NCBI GenBank assembly: GCA_020723185.1
Contig: DYJI01000002.1
Span: 124,001-188,000 of the forward strand
Reading direction: 5' to 3'
Origin: Sideroxydans lithotrophicus
GTDB taxonomy: Bacteria; Pseudomonadota; Gammaproteobacteria; Burkholderiales; Gallionellaceae
DNA: 64,000 nt
In this document: positions 1 to 11,312 of the stretch, one piece after another
Numbering within the stretch: the stretch's first letter is position 1
Layout of the letters: every line of letters starts with the position of its first letter
Translations under genes and position numbers: made by a program
The notes under the pieces: generated by a model
The model's database searches: none
What the model saw: the letters and a program-made list of their open reading frames with translations, nothing else
What the model was told of the DNA's origin: nothing

Positions 1-232
1 CGATTCGCGCAGCCGCAGAAAATGGCGGCGTTTTGACTTCGCCATGCAGCCATACCAGCGGTTTATGCTGTTTGCTCATGGCGTTCAGTCTATGTCGGAA
101 CTGACATATTCGCAAGGCGTTTCTTGGCGAATGGTCTGGGGCGTTGCTTGCCTGGAAACAGCCGTAAATATCTCAGCATCCGATATGCAAAGGACAGTCT
201 CACTTGGCCCCTATCGGTATAATCGCGCCGCC

Positions 233-2185
233 ATGTCAACTCCCCTTTCCACCCTCGAACTCCTCGCCCCCGCCAAGACCGTCGCCATCGCCCGCGAGGC
301 GATCTCGCACGGGGCGGATGCGGTTTATATCGGCGGCCCTTCATTCGGCGCGCGCGACAAGGCTGGCAACAGCCTGGCCGACATCGCAGAGCTGGTGCGT
401 TATGCGCATCGTTTCCACGCCAAGGTCTATGTCACGCTGAACACCATCCTGCACGATGCCGAGCTGGAGCCTGCACGCAGGCTTGCGCAGGACTGCTACG
501 ACATCGGTGTGGATGCGCTCATCGTGCAGGACATGGGGTTGCTGCAACTCGACCTGCCACCCATCGACCTGCATGCCTCCACGCAATGCGACATCCGCAC
601 GCCGGAGAAGGCGAAGTTCCTCGCCGATGTCGGTTTCTCGCAACTGGTGCTGGCGCGCGAGCTGACCATCGAGGAGATCATCAAGGTGCGCGCGGCGGTG
701 CCCAACGACACGGTGATCGAACACTTCATCCACGGCGCGTTGTGCGTGGCCTACTCGGGGCAGTGCAACATCAGCCATGCGCACACCGGGCGCAGCGCGA
801 ACCGCGGCGATTGCTCGCAAGCCTGCCGCCTGCCCTACACGCTGGAAGATGAACAGGGACGCGTCGTTGCGTTCGAGAAACATCTGCTGTCGGTAAAGGA
901 CAACAACCAGACGCAAAACCTGCGCGCGCTGGTCAAGGCCGGCGTGCGCAGCTTCAAGATCGAGGGGCGCTACAAGGATGCGCCGTATGTAAAGAACATC
1001 ACCGGCCATTACCGCCGCCTGCTGGACGAGATCCTGGAGAACCGCCACGACCTGCATGCGGCTTCCAGCGGCACCACGAAACTGTTCTTCACACCGGATC
1101 CGGACAAGACCTTCCATCGCGGTGCGACCGACTATTTCGCCAACGGCCGCCAGATCGACATCGGCGCGTTCGATGCGCCCAGCTTCGTCGGCCTGCCGTT
1201 GGGCAGCATCAGCAAGCTCGGGCCGGACTGGTTCGAGATCGAGACCACCGAACAGCTTTCGAACGGCGACGGCCTCAACTACCAGCACAAGCGCGAGACG
1301 CGCGGCTTGCGCGCAAACACAGTGAAGCAGGTGGGCGCGGCATGGCGCGTGTGGCCGAACGAGAAGATGGCTGAACTGACTGGATTGCGCGTCGGCCTCA
1401 CCATCAATCGCAACAGCGACCACGCTTGGGAGATGGCGCTCAGCAAGAAGTCGGCGGAGCGCAAGATCGGCGTGCACGCCACGCTGGCGGAAACCGCGAC
1501 GGGTTACACGCTGACCTTGCACGACGAGGACGACATCGAAGTCAGCGCGAGCGCCGACTTCGACAAGCAACCCGCGAAGCAACCGGAAGAAGCAGAGGAC
1601 GCCGTACGTGCGCAGCTCGCACGCATGGGCAATACCGACTTCGAACTGGAAGATGCGGACGTGCACTGGTCACAACCGCAGTTCATCCCCTCTTCGCTGC
1701 TCAACACCTTGCGCCGCGATGCCGTGGAAAAGCTGGAGGCCGCGCGCCTGGCTGCGTATGTGCCGCTGCCGCGCAAGGCGGCGGTGCAACCGCCTGCCAC
1801 CTATCCGGAAGAAACGCTCTCCTTCCTCGCCAATGTGTACAACAGCGCCGCGCGCGACTTCTACGCGCAGCACGGCGTGAAGCTGATCGCCGCCGCCTAC
1901 GAGGCGCACGAGGAAGCGGGCGAAGTGCCGCTGATGATCACGCGCCACTGCATCCGCTATTCGCTGAGCCTGTGCCCGAAACAGGCCAGGGGCGTGATCG
2001 GTGTACAAGGCCAGGTGCGCGCCGAGCCGATGACGCTGGTCAACGGCAGCGAGCGCCTGCGTCTGGAATTCGATTGCCGCAAGTGCGAGATGCACGTGAT
2101 GGGCAAGGCGAAGAAGCACATCCTTAAATCACCTCCGCCTTCCATTATCCCGCTCACCTTCCACAAGCAACGGCCGTCCGCCTGA
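233..2185 (+). CDS. rlhA: Peptidase U32 family protein, RlhA-like (23S rRNA C2501 hydroxylation)
   Basis: MSTPLSTLELLAPAKTVAIAREAISHGADAVYIGGP...; U32 signature region EHFIHGALCVAYSGQCNISHAHTGRSANRGDCSQACRLPY; ~650 aa matches RlhA/YdcP length. ORF-track start at 44 is an upstream extension; ATG at 233 fits the family N-terminus. Confidence 0.8.
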   Translation: MSTPLSTLELLAPAKTVAIAREAISHGADAVYIGGPSFGARDKAGNSLADIAELVRYAHRFHAKVYVTLNTILHDAELEPARRLAQDCYDIGVDALIVQDMGLLQLDLPPIDLHASTQCDIRTPEKAKFLADVGFSQLVLARELTIEEIIKVRAAVPNDTVIEHFIHGALCVAYSGQCNISHAHTGRSANRGDCSQACRLPYTLEDEQGRVVAFEKHLLSVKDNNQTQNLRALVKAGVRSFKIEGRYKDAPYVKNITGHYRRLLDEILENRHDLHAASSGTTKLFFTPDPDKTFHRGATDYFANGRQIDIGAFDAPSFVGLPLGSISKLGPDWFEIETTEQLSNGDGLNYQHKRETRGLRANTVKQVGAAWRVWPNEKMAELTGLRVGLTINRNSDHAWEMALSKKSAERKIGVHATLAETATGYTLTLHDEDDIEVSASADFDKQPAKQPEEAEDAVRAQLARMGNTDFELEDADVHWSQPQFIPSSLLNTLRRDAVEKLEAARLAAYVPLPRKAAVQPPATYPEETLSFLANVYNSAARDFYAQHGVKLIAAAYEAHEEAGEVPLMITRHCIRYSLSLCPKQARGVIGVQGQVRAEPMTLVNGSERLRLEFDCRKCEMHVMGKAKKHILKSPPPSIIPLTFHKQRPSA

Positions 2186-2320
2186 CCGTGACGAGCATGC
2201 GGGTCCGGCATGTTCCCTGTCGCCAAAGCGAAGTTGAATCAAGGAATTCCTGCGCTATTCGCGGCACGAAAGCCGTACTTTTCAACTATCCTTGCCCCTC
2301 GCCCTGAATAAAGTAAAGCA

Positions 2321-3547
2321 ATGAACGCCACCACCGAGCAGAACACTTCCGAGACGACCTTCCTGGGACTGGCCCCTTTCCTGCGCGCCAGCGTCTCCGG
2401 ACAAGACCTGAAACCCTATGCCGAAGCCCTGCTCGCCGAAGCGCAGCAGAAGCAGACCGACGGCCCGTTGTGGATGAACCTGTCGGTCGCCATGCAGTGC
2501 ATCGGCCAGCGCGACATCGGCCTGTCCATCCAGGCCATGGCGCTGGAGCAACAGCGCATCTACCGTCTACCGGCGATGCAGCAGCCTGTCCTCACGCGTT
2601 TGCTGGTACTGATGGCACCCGGCGACATCGCGGCCAACACGCCCATCGACTGCCTGCTGGAACGCACGGACGTGGACCTGATCCTGTATTACGTGAGCCA
2701 GCCAGACCCGCTCGCATTGCCCATCCCCGAACACGATGCGGTACTGGTCGCCATCAGCGAATCGGATGCCAACCGCGCCACACTGCTCGCTCTGGAAGAA
2801 AAGTTGCATGACTGGCCGAAACCGGTCATCAACCAGCCGAAGCACATCCCCTGCGTCGGTCGCGATGCGGCCAGCGAACTGCTGCGGGATGTAGCCGGTA
2901 TCGAGATGCCGCCTACACTGCGCTGTGGACGCGAAGTGTTGCAGGCGATCGCCGCAGGCCAGACCACGCTCGCCGCGAACTTCCCCGGCAACGACTATCC
3001 GATCATCGTGCGCCCCTACGACTCGCAAGCGGGACGCGATCTGGCGCGCATCGCCTCGGCGCAAGAACTGGCGGCGTATCTTGCCAAGGTACAGGCAAGC
3101 GATCTCTTCATCGCGCGTTTCGTCGACTACAGCGGCGACGACGGCCTGTTCCGCAAATTCCGCATCGCGCTCATAGCCGGCCAGCCCTACGCCTGCCACA
3201 TGGCCGTGTCCGGCAACTGGATGATCCACTACCTCAACGCGGGCATGTACGAGGACGCGAACAAACGCGCCGAGGAACTCGCCTTCATGGAACACTTCGA
3301 CGACTTCGCGCAACGCCATCGCAATGCGCTGGACGAGATATACCGCCGCACGGGTCTGGACTATCTGCTCATCGACGGCGCCGAGACGCGCGACGGCAAG
3401 CTGCTCATCTTCGAGATCGACCACACCATGGTCGTGCACGCGATGGACCCGGAAGAACTGTTCCCCTACAAACAGCAGCACATCGCCAAGGCGCGCGATG
3501 CCTTCCGCGCCTATCTGCAACGCCTGACCGCGAGCCGCGATGCCTAA
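2321..3547 (+). CDS. ATP-grasp (RimK-like) protein with N-terminal helical/TPR-like region
   Basis: C-terminal half YPIIVRPYDSQAGRDLARI...LFIARFVDYSGDDGLFRKFRIALIAGQPYACHMAVSGNWMIHYLN...LLIFEIDHTMVVHAMD resembles an ATP-grasp fold; stop overlaps the next start. Confidence 0.6.
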   Translation: MNATTEQNTSETTFLGLAPFLRASVSGQDLKPYAEALLAEAQQKQTDGPLWMNLSVAMQCIGQRDIGLSIQAMALEQQRIYRLPAMQQPVLTRLLVLMAPGDIAANTPIDCLLERTDVDLILYYVSQPDPLALPIPEHDAVLVAISESDANRATLLALEEKLHDWPKPVINQPKHIPCVGRDAASELLRDVAGIEMPPTLRCGREVLQAIAAGQTTLAANFPGNDYPIIVRPYDSQAGRDLARIASAQELAAYLAKVQASDLFIARFVDYSGDDGLFRKFRIALIAGQPYACHMAVSGNWMIHYLNAGMYEDANKRAEELAFMEHFDDFAQRHRNALDEIYRRTGLDYLLIDGAETRDGKLLIFEIDHTMVVHAMDPEELFPYKQQHIAKARDAFRAYLQRLTASRDA

Positions 3548-4640
3548 GCCCAGCAACCGGCTGAACTTCTCCGGCGGACCGGGTGCGCTGCCCGAGACAG
3601 TGCTGCAACAAGTACAGCAGGCCATCATCGCCGTGCCGGAAGTGGGACTTTCCATCCTCGGCATCAGCCATCGTTCCGACTGGTTCTCTGCCGTCGTGCA
3701 GGAACTGGAAGACAACATCCGCACCCTGCTAGGTTTATCCAAGGACTACCACGTGCTGTTCCTGCAAGGCGGCGCGACCCAGCAGTTCTCCATGATCCCG
3801 ATGACGCTGTTGCGCGGCAAAAAAACGCCTGCGGAATATCTGCACACCGGCTACTGGAGCGGCAAGGCGCTGGCCGAAGCCAGACGCGAAGGCCCGATAC
3901 GCGTGTTGTGGAGCGGCGAGTCCGGGAATTTCAGCCGCCTGCCGACCGATGCGGAACTCGACTACTCGCCGGACGCGCCCTATCTGCACTACATCTCCAA
4001 CGAGACCGTGGAAGGCCTGCAGTTCCAGCGCGTGCTCGGCCGCGACGATGTGCCGCGCGTGTGCGACATGTCGTCCGACTTCCTGTCGCGCCCCTGCGCT
4101 GCGGATCGCTACGCCATGATCTACGCGCATGCGCAAAAGAACATCGGCCCAGCAGGCGTGACCGTGGTCGTACTGCGCGACGAGATACTGAAGGACGCAC
4201 CGGACGACCTGCCCGGCTTCCTCGATTACCGCAGCCACATCAAAGCCCACTCCATCTTCAACACCCCGCCGGTGTTCTCCATCTACGTGGTGCTGCTGGT
4301 GACACGCTGGCTATTGAACGAAGTAGGCGGACTAGAGAACATGGCCGCGCTCAACAGCAGCAAAGCCGAACTGCTCTACCGCACGCTGGACCAGAGCAAC
4401 AACTTCTACCGCGGCCACGCCGCCATCGCCGACCGCTCGCAAATGAACGTCTCATTCAACCTGCCCAGCAAGGAGTTGGAACAACGCTTCCTGCAAGAAT
4501 CTTCCGCAGCAGGCTTCTCCGGCCTAGCCGGACACCGCTCCATCGGCGGCATACGCGCTTCGCTCTATAACGGCTTGACGCTGTCGGCGGCGGAAGAGAT
4601 GGCCGGATTCATGGCGGAATTCAGGGAGGCGAACGGCTGA
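3540..4640 (+). CDS. SerC-like phosphoserine aminotransferase (class V PLP enzyme)
   Basis: FSGGPGALPETVL, SHRSDWF, FLQGGATQQF, YAHAQKNIGPAG (PLP lysine), FNTPPVFSIY, GHRSIGGIRASLYN. Confidence 0.75.
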   Translation: MPKPSNRLNFSGGPGALPETVLQQVQQAIIAVPEVGLSILGISHRSDWFSAVVQELEDNIRTLLGLSKDYHVLFLQGGATQQFSMIPMTLLRGKKTPAEYLHTGYWSGKALAEARREGPIRVLWSGESGNFSRLPTDAELDYSPDAPYLHYISNETVEGLQFQRVLGRDDVPRVCDMSSDFLSRPCAADRYAMIYAHAQKNIGPAGVTVVVLRDEILKDAPDDLPGFLDYRSHIKAHSIFNTPPVFSIYVVLLVTRWLLNEVGGLENMAALNSSKAELLYRTLDQSNNFYRGHAAIADRSQMNVSFNLPSKELEQRFLQESSAAGFSGLAGHRSIGGIRASLYNGLTLSAAEEMAGFMAEFREANG

Positions 4641-4852
4641 TCGTCGCCCGGAAACACGCATTTCATCCTTGCATATTGAAAGACGAAATTTAAATATGCA
4701 GAACACATCCGGCGTTATCATTGCTGCGCCGGAAGGTCATAACCTCCCTCCTCATCCATCCGGATATTCATTTTGCCGATACCGGCAAAGTCTCTATACT
4801 CCGGCCCACGCAATGCAACATTTCCATCGATAGTGGATACAGGGAGTCATTC

Positions 4853-5143
4853 ATGAAAACTTATCTTATGGGTTTGCTTACCGCTGCGATGATGCTGACC
4901 GGGGCAACCGTATTTGCAGCCGGCGAAGAGGGCAGCGGGCATAGCAGCACAGCCACCAAGCTGGACGTTGAAGAGTTGAAGCCGGTTACTGAGGAAGCAG
5001 CGGATAAGCCCACACCGGAAATGAAACCCGCCAAGCCCTACAAACGCAGCACATCGAACAAGCCGCGTGCCAAGGATCTGGATTTCAGGCACTGCCTGGA
5101 ACTGACAGACAACGCCGAGATCGCGCGATGTGCGCAGGAATAA
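4853..5143 (+). CDS. Small secreted hypothetical protein (signal peptide, Lys/Pro/Glu-rich)
   Basis: ATG preceded by aggGAGt; MKTYLMGLLTAAMMLTGATVFAAGEEGSG... then ...FRHCLELTDNAEIARCAQE. Confidence 0.55.
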   Translation: MKTYLMGLLTAAMMLTGATVFAAGEEGSGHSSTATKLDVEELKPVTEEAADKPTPEMKPAKPYKRSTSNKPRAKDLDFRHCLELTDNAEIARCAQE

Positions 5144-5179
5144 CAAGCTCGCACTGGCAGGAAAAACCACCGCGCAGTC

Positions 5180-5390
5180 AGGGAAGGTCTGATTAAGTCC
5201 GAAAGCCATGGTTCGATACATTTTCCGTTCGTCCCGATAACCAGCCACTTGCCAGCTTGCTGGCTTAGTGGATTGGCTAGTAGTTTCATCAGTGCCGCGC
5301 TTGCGCGGTGTATCGAGGGAGCGAACGGAAAACGAGCTTGCGAGTTTCGCTTAAATACTCACCACGAACGGACTTAATCAGACCTTCCCT
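5180..5390. mobile_element. MITE-like element, 22-bp perfect terminal inverted repeats (IS5-group-like ends)
   Basis: AGGGAAGGTCTGATTAAGTCCG (5180-5201) is the exact reverse complement of CGGACTTAATCAGACCTTCCCT (5369-5390); no coding content inside. Confidence 0.6.
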
Positions 5391-5453
5391 GGCTTCGCAC
5401 CTAATGCGCGCCGTGAAGTTAGCGGCACGCATCAATGATCCGCATCGAACAAT

Positions 5454-6746
5454 ATGACCAAACTCAAACTGCACTGGCAGATCCTCATCGCCCTTTTGCT
5501 GGCCGCCATCGCCGGCTCTGTCGCGGGTACTGACGCCACACTGTTCGGCGTGCGCTGGTACGCGGTGTTCGATTTCATCGGCACGCTGTTCCTCAATGCA
5601 TTGAAGATGCTGATCGTGCCGCTGGTAGTGTCGTCCATCATCGTCGGCATCGCGGGCATCGGCGGGGGCGGCGCGTTCGGGCGGCTGGGCGCAAAAACGC
5701 TGATCTATTACGCGACCACCAGCCTGTTGGCCATCCTGATCGGCCTCGCCATCGTGAACATGACCGCGCCCGGCATCATCGACGGCCAACCGGCGAAGGA
5801 ACGACTCGGCATGGCGCAGGTGAACGAGGAAGTGGTCGCCAGCATGGAAGGCAAAGGTGCGGGCGATCTGGTCGGCATCTTCCTGCGCATGGTGCCGACC
5901 AACATCGTGTCGGCGGCGGCGGACGGGCAGATGCTGGGGCTGATCTTCTTCAGCCTGCTGTTCGGCTTCTTCATGACCAAGATCGAGGAGCCCTATGCCG
6001 AAAGTCAGTACAAACTCTGGAACGGCATCTTCCAGGTGATGATGAAGATCACCGACTGGGTGATGAAGTTCGCACCCATCGGCGTGTTCGGGCTGGTAGC
6101 CAAGGTGGTGGCGGGCACCGGCTTCGCCGCCATCGCACCGCTGGCCTGGTTCTTCTTCAGCGTGCTGGCCGGGCTGGCGATACATTCCCTGCTGGTGCTG
6201 CCCGCCCTGCTGTATTTCGTAGGCGGCGTGAGCCCGCTGCGCCATTACCGCGCCATGGCTCCCGCCCTGCTCACCGCTTTCTCCACCAGTTCTTCCGCCG
6301 CCACCCTGCCGCTGACCATGGAATGCGTGGAGAAACGCGCGGGCGTGTCCAACCGCACCAGCAGCTTCGTGCTGCCGCTGGGCGCGACGGTGAACATGGA
6401 CGGTACCGCGCTGTACGAATGCGTGGCGGCGATGTTCATCGCGCAGGCTTACGGCATCGAACTGGGCTTCGTACAGCAGTTCACCGTCGTGCTGCTCGCG
6501 CTGGTCACCTCCATCGGCGTGGCGGCCATCCCCTCCGCCAGCCTGGTCGCCATCGCCATCATCCTGGGTGCCATCGGCCTGCCGCTGGAGGCCATCGGCC
6601 TCATCCTAGCGGTGGATCGCGTGCTGGATATGTGCCGCACGTCGGTGAATGTCTTCAGCGATTCATGCGGGGCGGTTATCATCGCGCGTCTGGATGGCGA
6701 GGAGAACGTGTTGCCCGACACGCCTCCGTCCGCAGCCAAAGGTTAA
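5454..6746 (+). CDS. Dicarboxylate/amino acid:cation symporter (DAACS, GltP/DctA-like)
   Basis: LKMLIVPLVVSSIIVGIAG..., TSSSAATLPLTMECVEKRAG, PLGATVNMDGTALYECVAAMFIAQ, DRVLDMCRTSVNVFSD. Confidence 0.9.
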   Translation: MTKLKLHWQILIALLLAAIAGSVAGTDATLFGVRWYAVFDFIGTLFLNALKMLIVPLVVSSIIVGIAGIGGGGAFGRLGAKTLIYYATTSLLAILIGLAIVNMTAPGIIDGQPAKERLGMAQVNEEVVASMEGKGAGDLVGIFLRMVPTNIVSAAADGQMLGLIFFSLLFGFFMTKIEEPYAESQYKLWNGIFQVMMKITDWVMKFAPIGVFGLVAKVVAGTGFAAIAPLAWFFFSVLAGLAIHSLLVLPALLYFVGGVSPLRHYRAMAPALLTAFSTSSSAATLPLTMECVEKRAGVSNRTSSFVLPLGATVNMDGTALYECVAAMFIAQAYGIELGFVQQFTVVLLALVTSIGVAAIPSASLVAIAIILGAIGLPLEAIGLILAVDRVLDMCRTSVNVFSDSCGAVIIARLDGEENVLPDTPPSAAKG

Positions 6747-6779
6747 TAATCAGCAAGTTGTTCTAATCAGGAGTCTCCG

Positions 6780-8750
6780 TTGAGCGTCAATTACGATGAG
6801 TCGTCATTCAAGGTGCTGCGCGGCCTGGACCCCGTGCGCCAGCGCCCCGGCATGTACACCACGCTGGACAATCCCAACCACATCATCGCCGAGGTGGTGG
6901 ACAACGCCTGCGACGAGGCGCTGGCCGGTTTCTGCAAGAACATCGTCGTCACCGCACACATCGACGGTTCGGTGACGGTATCGGACGACGGGCGCGGCAT
7001 CCCGGTCGGCCTGCATCCGGAGGAAAAGAAGTCCGTGGTCGAGGTCGCCTACACCGTGCTGCACGCGGGCGGCAAGTTCGACAAGGAGAAAGGCGGCGCC
7101 TACCAGTTCTCCGGCGGCCTGCACGGCGTGGGTGTGGCGGTGACCAATGCATTGTCCACCGCGCTCGAGGTCACCGTGTTCCGCGACGGCGGCGAACACC
7201 ATCTTCGATTCGAACACGGCGTCGCGAAGCAGCCGCTGGCGCGCGTGGGCGAATGTCCCAAGCGCAAGACCGGCACCACGGTGCGCGCCTGGCCGGACGG
7301 AAAATATTTCGATGCACCCAACGTCAACCTGGTGCAACTGGAACGCGCGCTGCGCTCCAAGGCGGTGCTGCTGCCGGGTGTGACCGTCACGCTGCTGATC
7401 GAGAAGAGCGGCGAGAAGAAGGAGTGGAACTATCCCGATGGCCTGCGCGGCTACCTGACGCAGGCGCTGGACGCGCAGGAAGACGGCGGCGCATTGATCG
7501 CGCCGGTGTTCTCCGGCGAGCGCTACGTCGGCAAGAACGACGACAACTATGCCGAAGGCGAAGGCGCGAGCTGGGCACTGGCGTGGACCGAGGAAGGCGC
7601 GATCACGCGCGAGTCCTATGTGAACCTGATCCCGACCTGGAACGGCGGCACGCACGATTCCGGCCTGCGCGACGCGATGTTCAACGCGGTAAAGAGCTTC
7701 ATCGAACTGCACGGCATGCTGCCCAAGGGTGTGAAGCTGACTTCGGACGACGTCGCCAACCGCGCCAGCTTCGTGCTGTCCGCCAAGGTGCTCGACCCTT
7801 CCTTCCAGGGCCAGACCAAAGACAGGCTGGTGTCGCGCACCGCGCTGAAACTCGTCTCGACCATGGTCACCGATCCACTGCTGCTGTGGCTGAACGAACA
7901 CGTCGATTACGGCAAGCGCATCGCCGAAGTAGTGATCAAGCAGGCGCAGAGCCGCATGAAATCGGCGCAGAAGGTGGAGAAGAAGAAAGGCTCCGCAGTC
8001 GCCGTGCTGCCGGGCAAGCTGACCGACGCGGCCGACTTCAACCCGGAGCGCAACGAGCTGTTCCTGGTCGAGGGCGACTCCGCAGGCGGCTCGGCCAAGC
8101 AGGGCCGCAACAAGGAGTTCCAGGCCATTCTGCCGTTGCGCGGCAAGGTGCTCAACACTTTCGAGGTGGATCGCAACCGCCTGTTCGCCAATGCCGAGGT
8201 GCATGACATCGCGGTGGCCATCGGCGTCGATCCGCACGACCTGACCGACGACGTCGATCTGTCCGGCCTGCGTTACAAAGGCATCTACATCATGGCCGAC
8301 GCGGACGTGGACGGTTCGCACATCGCCACGCTGCTGCTGACCTTGTTCTTCCGCCACTTCCCGCGACTGGTCGCCGACGGCCACATCTTCCTCGCGCAGC
8401 CGCCGTTGTTCCGCGTCGATGTGCCCGCGCAAGGCAAGAAGCCGATGCGCAAGATCTACGCCCTGAACGAGGACGAGCTGACTTCCATCGAAGACCGTCT
8501 GCGCAAGGACAAGGTGCGCGAAGGGTCATGGAGCATCTCGCGCTTCAAAGGTCTGGGCGAGATGAATCCGGAACAGTTGTGGGACACCACCATGAACCCG
8601 GACACACGGCGCGCGCTGTGCGTGGCGCTGGATGCGGCTAGCAAGGACGACACGCACCGCATCATGAACATGCTGATGGGCAAACAGGAGTCGGGCGCGC
8701 GCCGCGCCTGGCTGGAATATCACGGAAACGAGGTCACAGGCGATGTCTGA
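6780..8750 (+). CDS. parE: DNA topoisomerase IV subunit B
   Basis: [48 protein letters not shown] start; paired with parC. Confidence 0.9.
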   Translation: MSVNYDESSFKVLRGLDPVRQRPGMYTTLDNPNHIIAEVVDNACDEALAGFCKNIVVTAHIDGSVTVSDDGRGIPVGLHPEEKKSVVEVAYTVLHAGGKFDKEKGGAYQFSGGLHGVGVAVTNALSTALEVTVFRDGGEHHLRFEHGVAKQPLARVGECPKRKTGTTVRAWPDGKYFDAPNVNLVQLERALRSKAVLLPGVTVTLLIEKSGEKKEWNYPDGLRGYLTQALDAQEDGGALIAPVFSGERYVGKNDDNYAEGEGASWALAWTEEGAITRESYVNLIPTWNGGTHDSGLRDAMFNAVKSFIELHGMLPKGVKLTSDDVANRASFVLSAKVLDPSFQGQTKDRLVSRTALKLVSTMVTDPLLLWLNEHVDYGKRIAEVVIKQAQSRMKSAQKVEKKKGSAVAVLPGKLTDAADFNPERNELFLVEGDSAGGSAKQGRNKEFQAILPLRGKVLNTFEVDRNRLFANAEVHDIAVAIGVDPHDLTDDVDLSGLRYKGIYIMADADVDGSHIATLLLTLFFRHFPRLVADGHIFLAQPPLFRVDVPAQGKKPMRKIYALNEDELTSIEDRLRKDKVREGSWSISRFKGLGEMNPEQLWDTTMNPDTRRALCVALDAASKDDTHRIMNMLMGKQESGARRAWLEYHGNEVTGDV

Positions 8751-11127
8751 TCTTTTCGAAGAAGAAGGCGCACAGCCGGAAGAAGCAATGCAACAGGAAG
8801 CAGCGGCAGGCGACGGCGGCGGCAACGCACGCCAGTTCGCCCCGCTGCCCCCGCCGCCGGACGGCGACTCGGTGCCGCTGGCACAGTACGCGGAACGCGC
8901 CTATCTGGAATACGCGGTATCGGTGGTCAAGGGCCGCGCCCTGCCCGACGTGTGCGACGGCCAGAAGCCGGTGCAGCGCCGCATCCTGTATGCGATGCGC
9001 GAGATGGGGCTGGCGCACGACCGCAAGCACGTGAAGTCCGCACGCGTGGTGGGCGAGGTGCTGGGCAAGTTCCACCCGCACGGCGACTCGTCCGCGTACG
9101 AGGCGATGGTGCGACTGGCGCAGGGCTTCTCCATGCGCTATCCGCTGGTGGACGGCCAGGGCAATTTCGGTTCGCGCGACGGCGACAACGCCGCCGCGAT
9201 GCGCTACACCGAAGCGCGTTTGACGCCTATCGCCGACCTGCTGCTGTCCGAACTGGACATGGGCACGGTGGACATGCAGCCGAACTACGACGGCCACTTC
9301 GACGAACCGGCCATGCTGCCGGCGCGCCTGCCCATGGTGCTGCTCAACGGCGCATCCGGCATCGCGGTCGGTATGGCGACCGAGATCCCCTCGCACAACC
9401 TGCGCGAGATCGGCACCGCCGCCGCCATCTGTGTACGCGATCCGAAATGTTCCGACGAGGAATTGCTGGCCTCGATCAGCGGCCCCGACTTGCCCAGCGG
9501 CGGACAGATCATCTCCTCGCCGCGCGAGATCGCCGAGTGTTACCGCAGCGGTCGCGGCTCGCTCAAGATGCGCGCGCGCTGGAAGATCGAAGAACTGGCG
9601 CGCGGCCAGTGGCGCGTGGCGGTGTACGAACTGCCGCACGGCACCTCGGCCAAGAAGATCATGGAAGAGATCGAGGACCTCACCAATCCGAAAGTGCGCG
9701 CCAACAAGAAAGCGCTGACGCAGGAGCAGGTGCAGAGCAAGCAACTGCTGCTGTCGGTGCTGGACCGGGTGACCGACGAGTCGGACAAGGATCAGGCGGT
9801 GCGTCTGGTGTTCGAACCGAAGTCCAGCCGCCAGTCGGTGGACGAGCTGATGACCATATTGCTCGCGCACACCAGTCTGGAAAGTTCGCTGCAACTAAAC
9901 ATGGTGATGATCAGCCTAGACGGCAGGCCGCGCCAGAAGCCGATGGCAGAAGTGCTGCGCGAATGGGCCAGCTTCCGCATCGCCACCGTGCGCCGCCGTT
10001 GCGAACATCGCCTCGCACAGGTCAATGACCGCATCCACATCCTCGACGGTCGCATGATCGTGTACCTGAACCTGGACGAAGTGATCGCGCTGATCCGCGA
10101 ATCGGACGAACCCAAGCCCGCGCTGATCGAACGCTTCGATCTGTCCGACCGTCAGGCCGAGGACATACTCGAAATTCGTCTGCGCCAGTTGGCGAAGATG
10201 GAAGGCATCAAGATCGAGCGCGAGCTCAAGCAACTGAAGGACGAAGGCGAAGAGCTGGGCAAGCTGCTCGGCTCCGATGCCATGATGCGCCGCCGCGTGG
10301 CGAAAGAGATCGACGAAGACATCAAGACCTATGGCGACGACCGCCGCACCCTGATCGAGGAAGCCGAACGCGTGGTGCTGACCACGCAGGTGGTGGACGA
10401 ACCGGTGACAGTCATCGTCTCGAAGAAACACTGGGGCCGCACGCGCCAGGGCCACGGACTCGATCTGGCGGGCATCTCGTTCAAGGACGGCGATGGCTTG
10501 CTGGGCGCGTTCGAATGCCGCACCACCGACCACTGCATCGTGATCTGCAGCAACGGCCGCGTGTGCAGCATCCCCGTGCACTTGCTGCCGGGCGGTCGCG
10601 GCGACGGCGTGCCGCTGGCGACGCTGATCGAAGTGGCGACCGGCGCGAAGATCGTGCATGTGCTGTGCGGCAAGGCGGAACAGCATGTGCTGCTGGCCAC
10701 CGCCGCCGGTTACGGTTTCACCTGCACGCTGGGCAACATGGTGGGCCGCAACAAGGCGGGCAAGCAGTTCATCAGCGTGGAAGGCGAAGCCATCCTCGCG
10801 CCCGCGCTGTTCACGCCGAGCGACAACGCGCTGGTGGTGGCGGCCTGCAAGTCAGGTCGTCTGCTCGCCTTCCTGCTGGCCGAGATGAAACAGCTCGCGG
10901 GCGGCGGCAAGGGCGTGGTGGTGATGGGCATGGCGGACGGCGACGAGCTGGCCGCCGTGACCGTGACCAGCCAACCCAAGGTCAGCGTGATCACCTCCAC
11001 CGGCAGCAAGGAACAGACCGTGCAACTCAACGACAAGGACTTGCAGAACCATTTCGGCAAACGCGCCCGCATGGGAAAAGCGCTGGCACTGAAGGGCAAA
11101 GCTGTCGTGGTCGCATTGCAGGCTTAA
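8743..11127 (+). CDS. parC: DNA topoisomerase IV subunit A
   Basis: [56 protein letters not shown]; overlaps parE by 8 nt. Confidence 0.9.
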   Translation: MSDLFEEEGAQPEEAMQQEAAAGDGGGNARQFAPLPPPPDGDSVPLAQYAERAYLEYAVSVVKGRALPDVCDGQKPVQRRILYAMREMGLAHDRKHVKSARVVGEVLGKFHPHGDSSAYEAMVRLAQGFSMRYPLVDGQGNFGSRDGDNAAAMRYTEARLTPIADLLLSELDMGTVDMQPNYDGHFDEPAMLPARLPMVLLNGASGIAVGMATEIPSHNLREIGTAAAICVRDPKCSDEELLASISGPDLPSGGQIISSPREIAECYRSGRGSLKMRARWKIEELARGQWRVAVYELPHGTSAKKIMEEIEDLTNPKVRANKKALTQEQVQSKQLLLSVLDRVTDESDKDQAVRLVFEPKSSRQSVDELMTILLAHTSLESSLQLNMVMISLDGRPRQKPMAEVLREWASFRIATVRRRCEHRLAQVNDRIHILDGRMIVYLNLDEVIALIRESDEPKPALIERFDLSDRQAEDILEIRLRQLAKMEGIKIERELKQLKDEGEELGKLLGSDAMMRRRVAKEIDEDIKTYGDDRRTLIEEAERVVLTTQVVDEPVTVIVSKKHWGRTRQGHGLDLAGISFKDGDGLLGAFECRTTDHCIVICSNGRVCSIPVHLLPGGRGDGVPLATLIEVATGAKIVHVLCGKAEQHVLLATAAGYGFTCTLGNMVGRNKAGKQFISVEGEAILAPALFTPSDNALVVAACKSGRLLAFLLAEMKQLAGGGKGVVVMGMADGDELAAVTVTSQPKVSVITSTGSKEQTVQLNDKDLQNHFGKRARMGKALALKGKAVVVALQA

Positions 11128-11135
11128 AGCTTTTC

Positions 11136-11221
11136 CACCACAGAGACACAGAGGGGGCACAGAGAAAAACCTAAACCAAGATCGGTTTTGCTTTTCTCTG
11201 TGTCTCCGTGTCTCTGTGGTG
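11136..11221. repeat. Imperfect inverted repeat of the CACAGAGACACAGAG type, possible terminator
   Basis: caccacagagacacagagggggcacagagaaaa vs ttttctctgtgtctccgtgtctctgtggtg; inner aaacc/ggttt hairpin. Confidence 0.65.
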
Positions 11222-11312
11222 AATGCTTTTGATTTTTTCCTTGTTACCTCACTCCGACAGACATCCGCGTTAAACTCCCGCCCCCGTTTTTCTTCACAGT
11301 TCAGGTCAAATC

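Noticed and set aside
5289-6245. 318-aa - strand ORF running from the MITE into the symporter gene
   Set aside because: His/Gln/Arg-rich antisense translation; the symporter on + strand is unambiguous.
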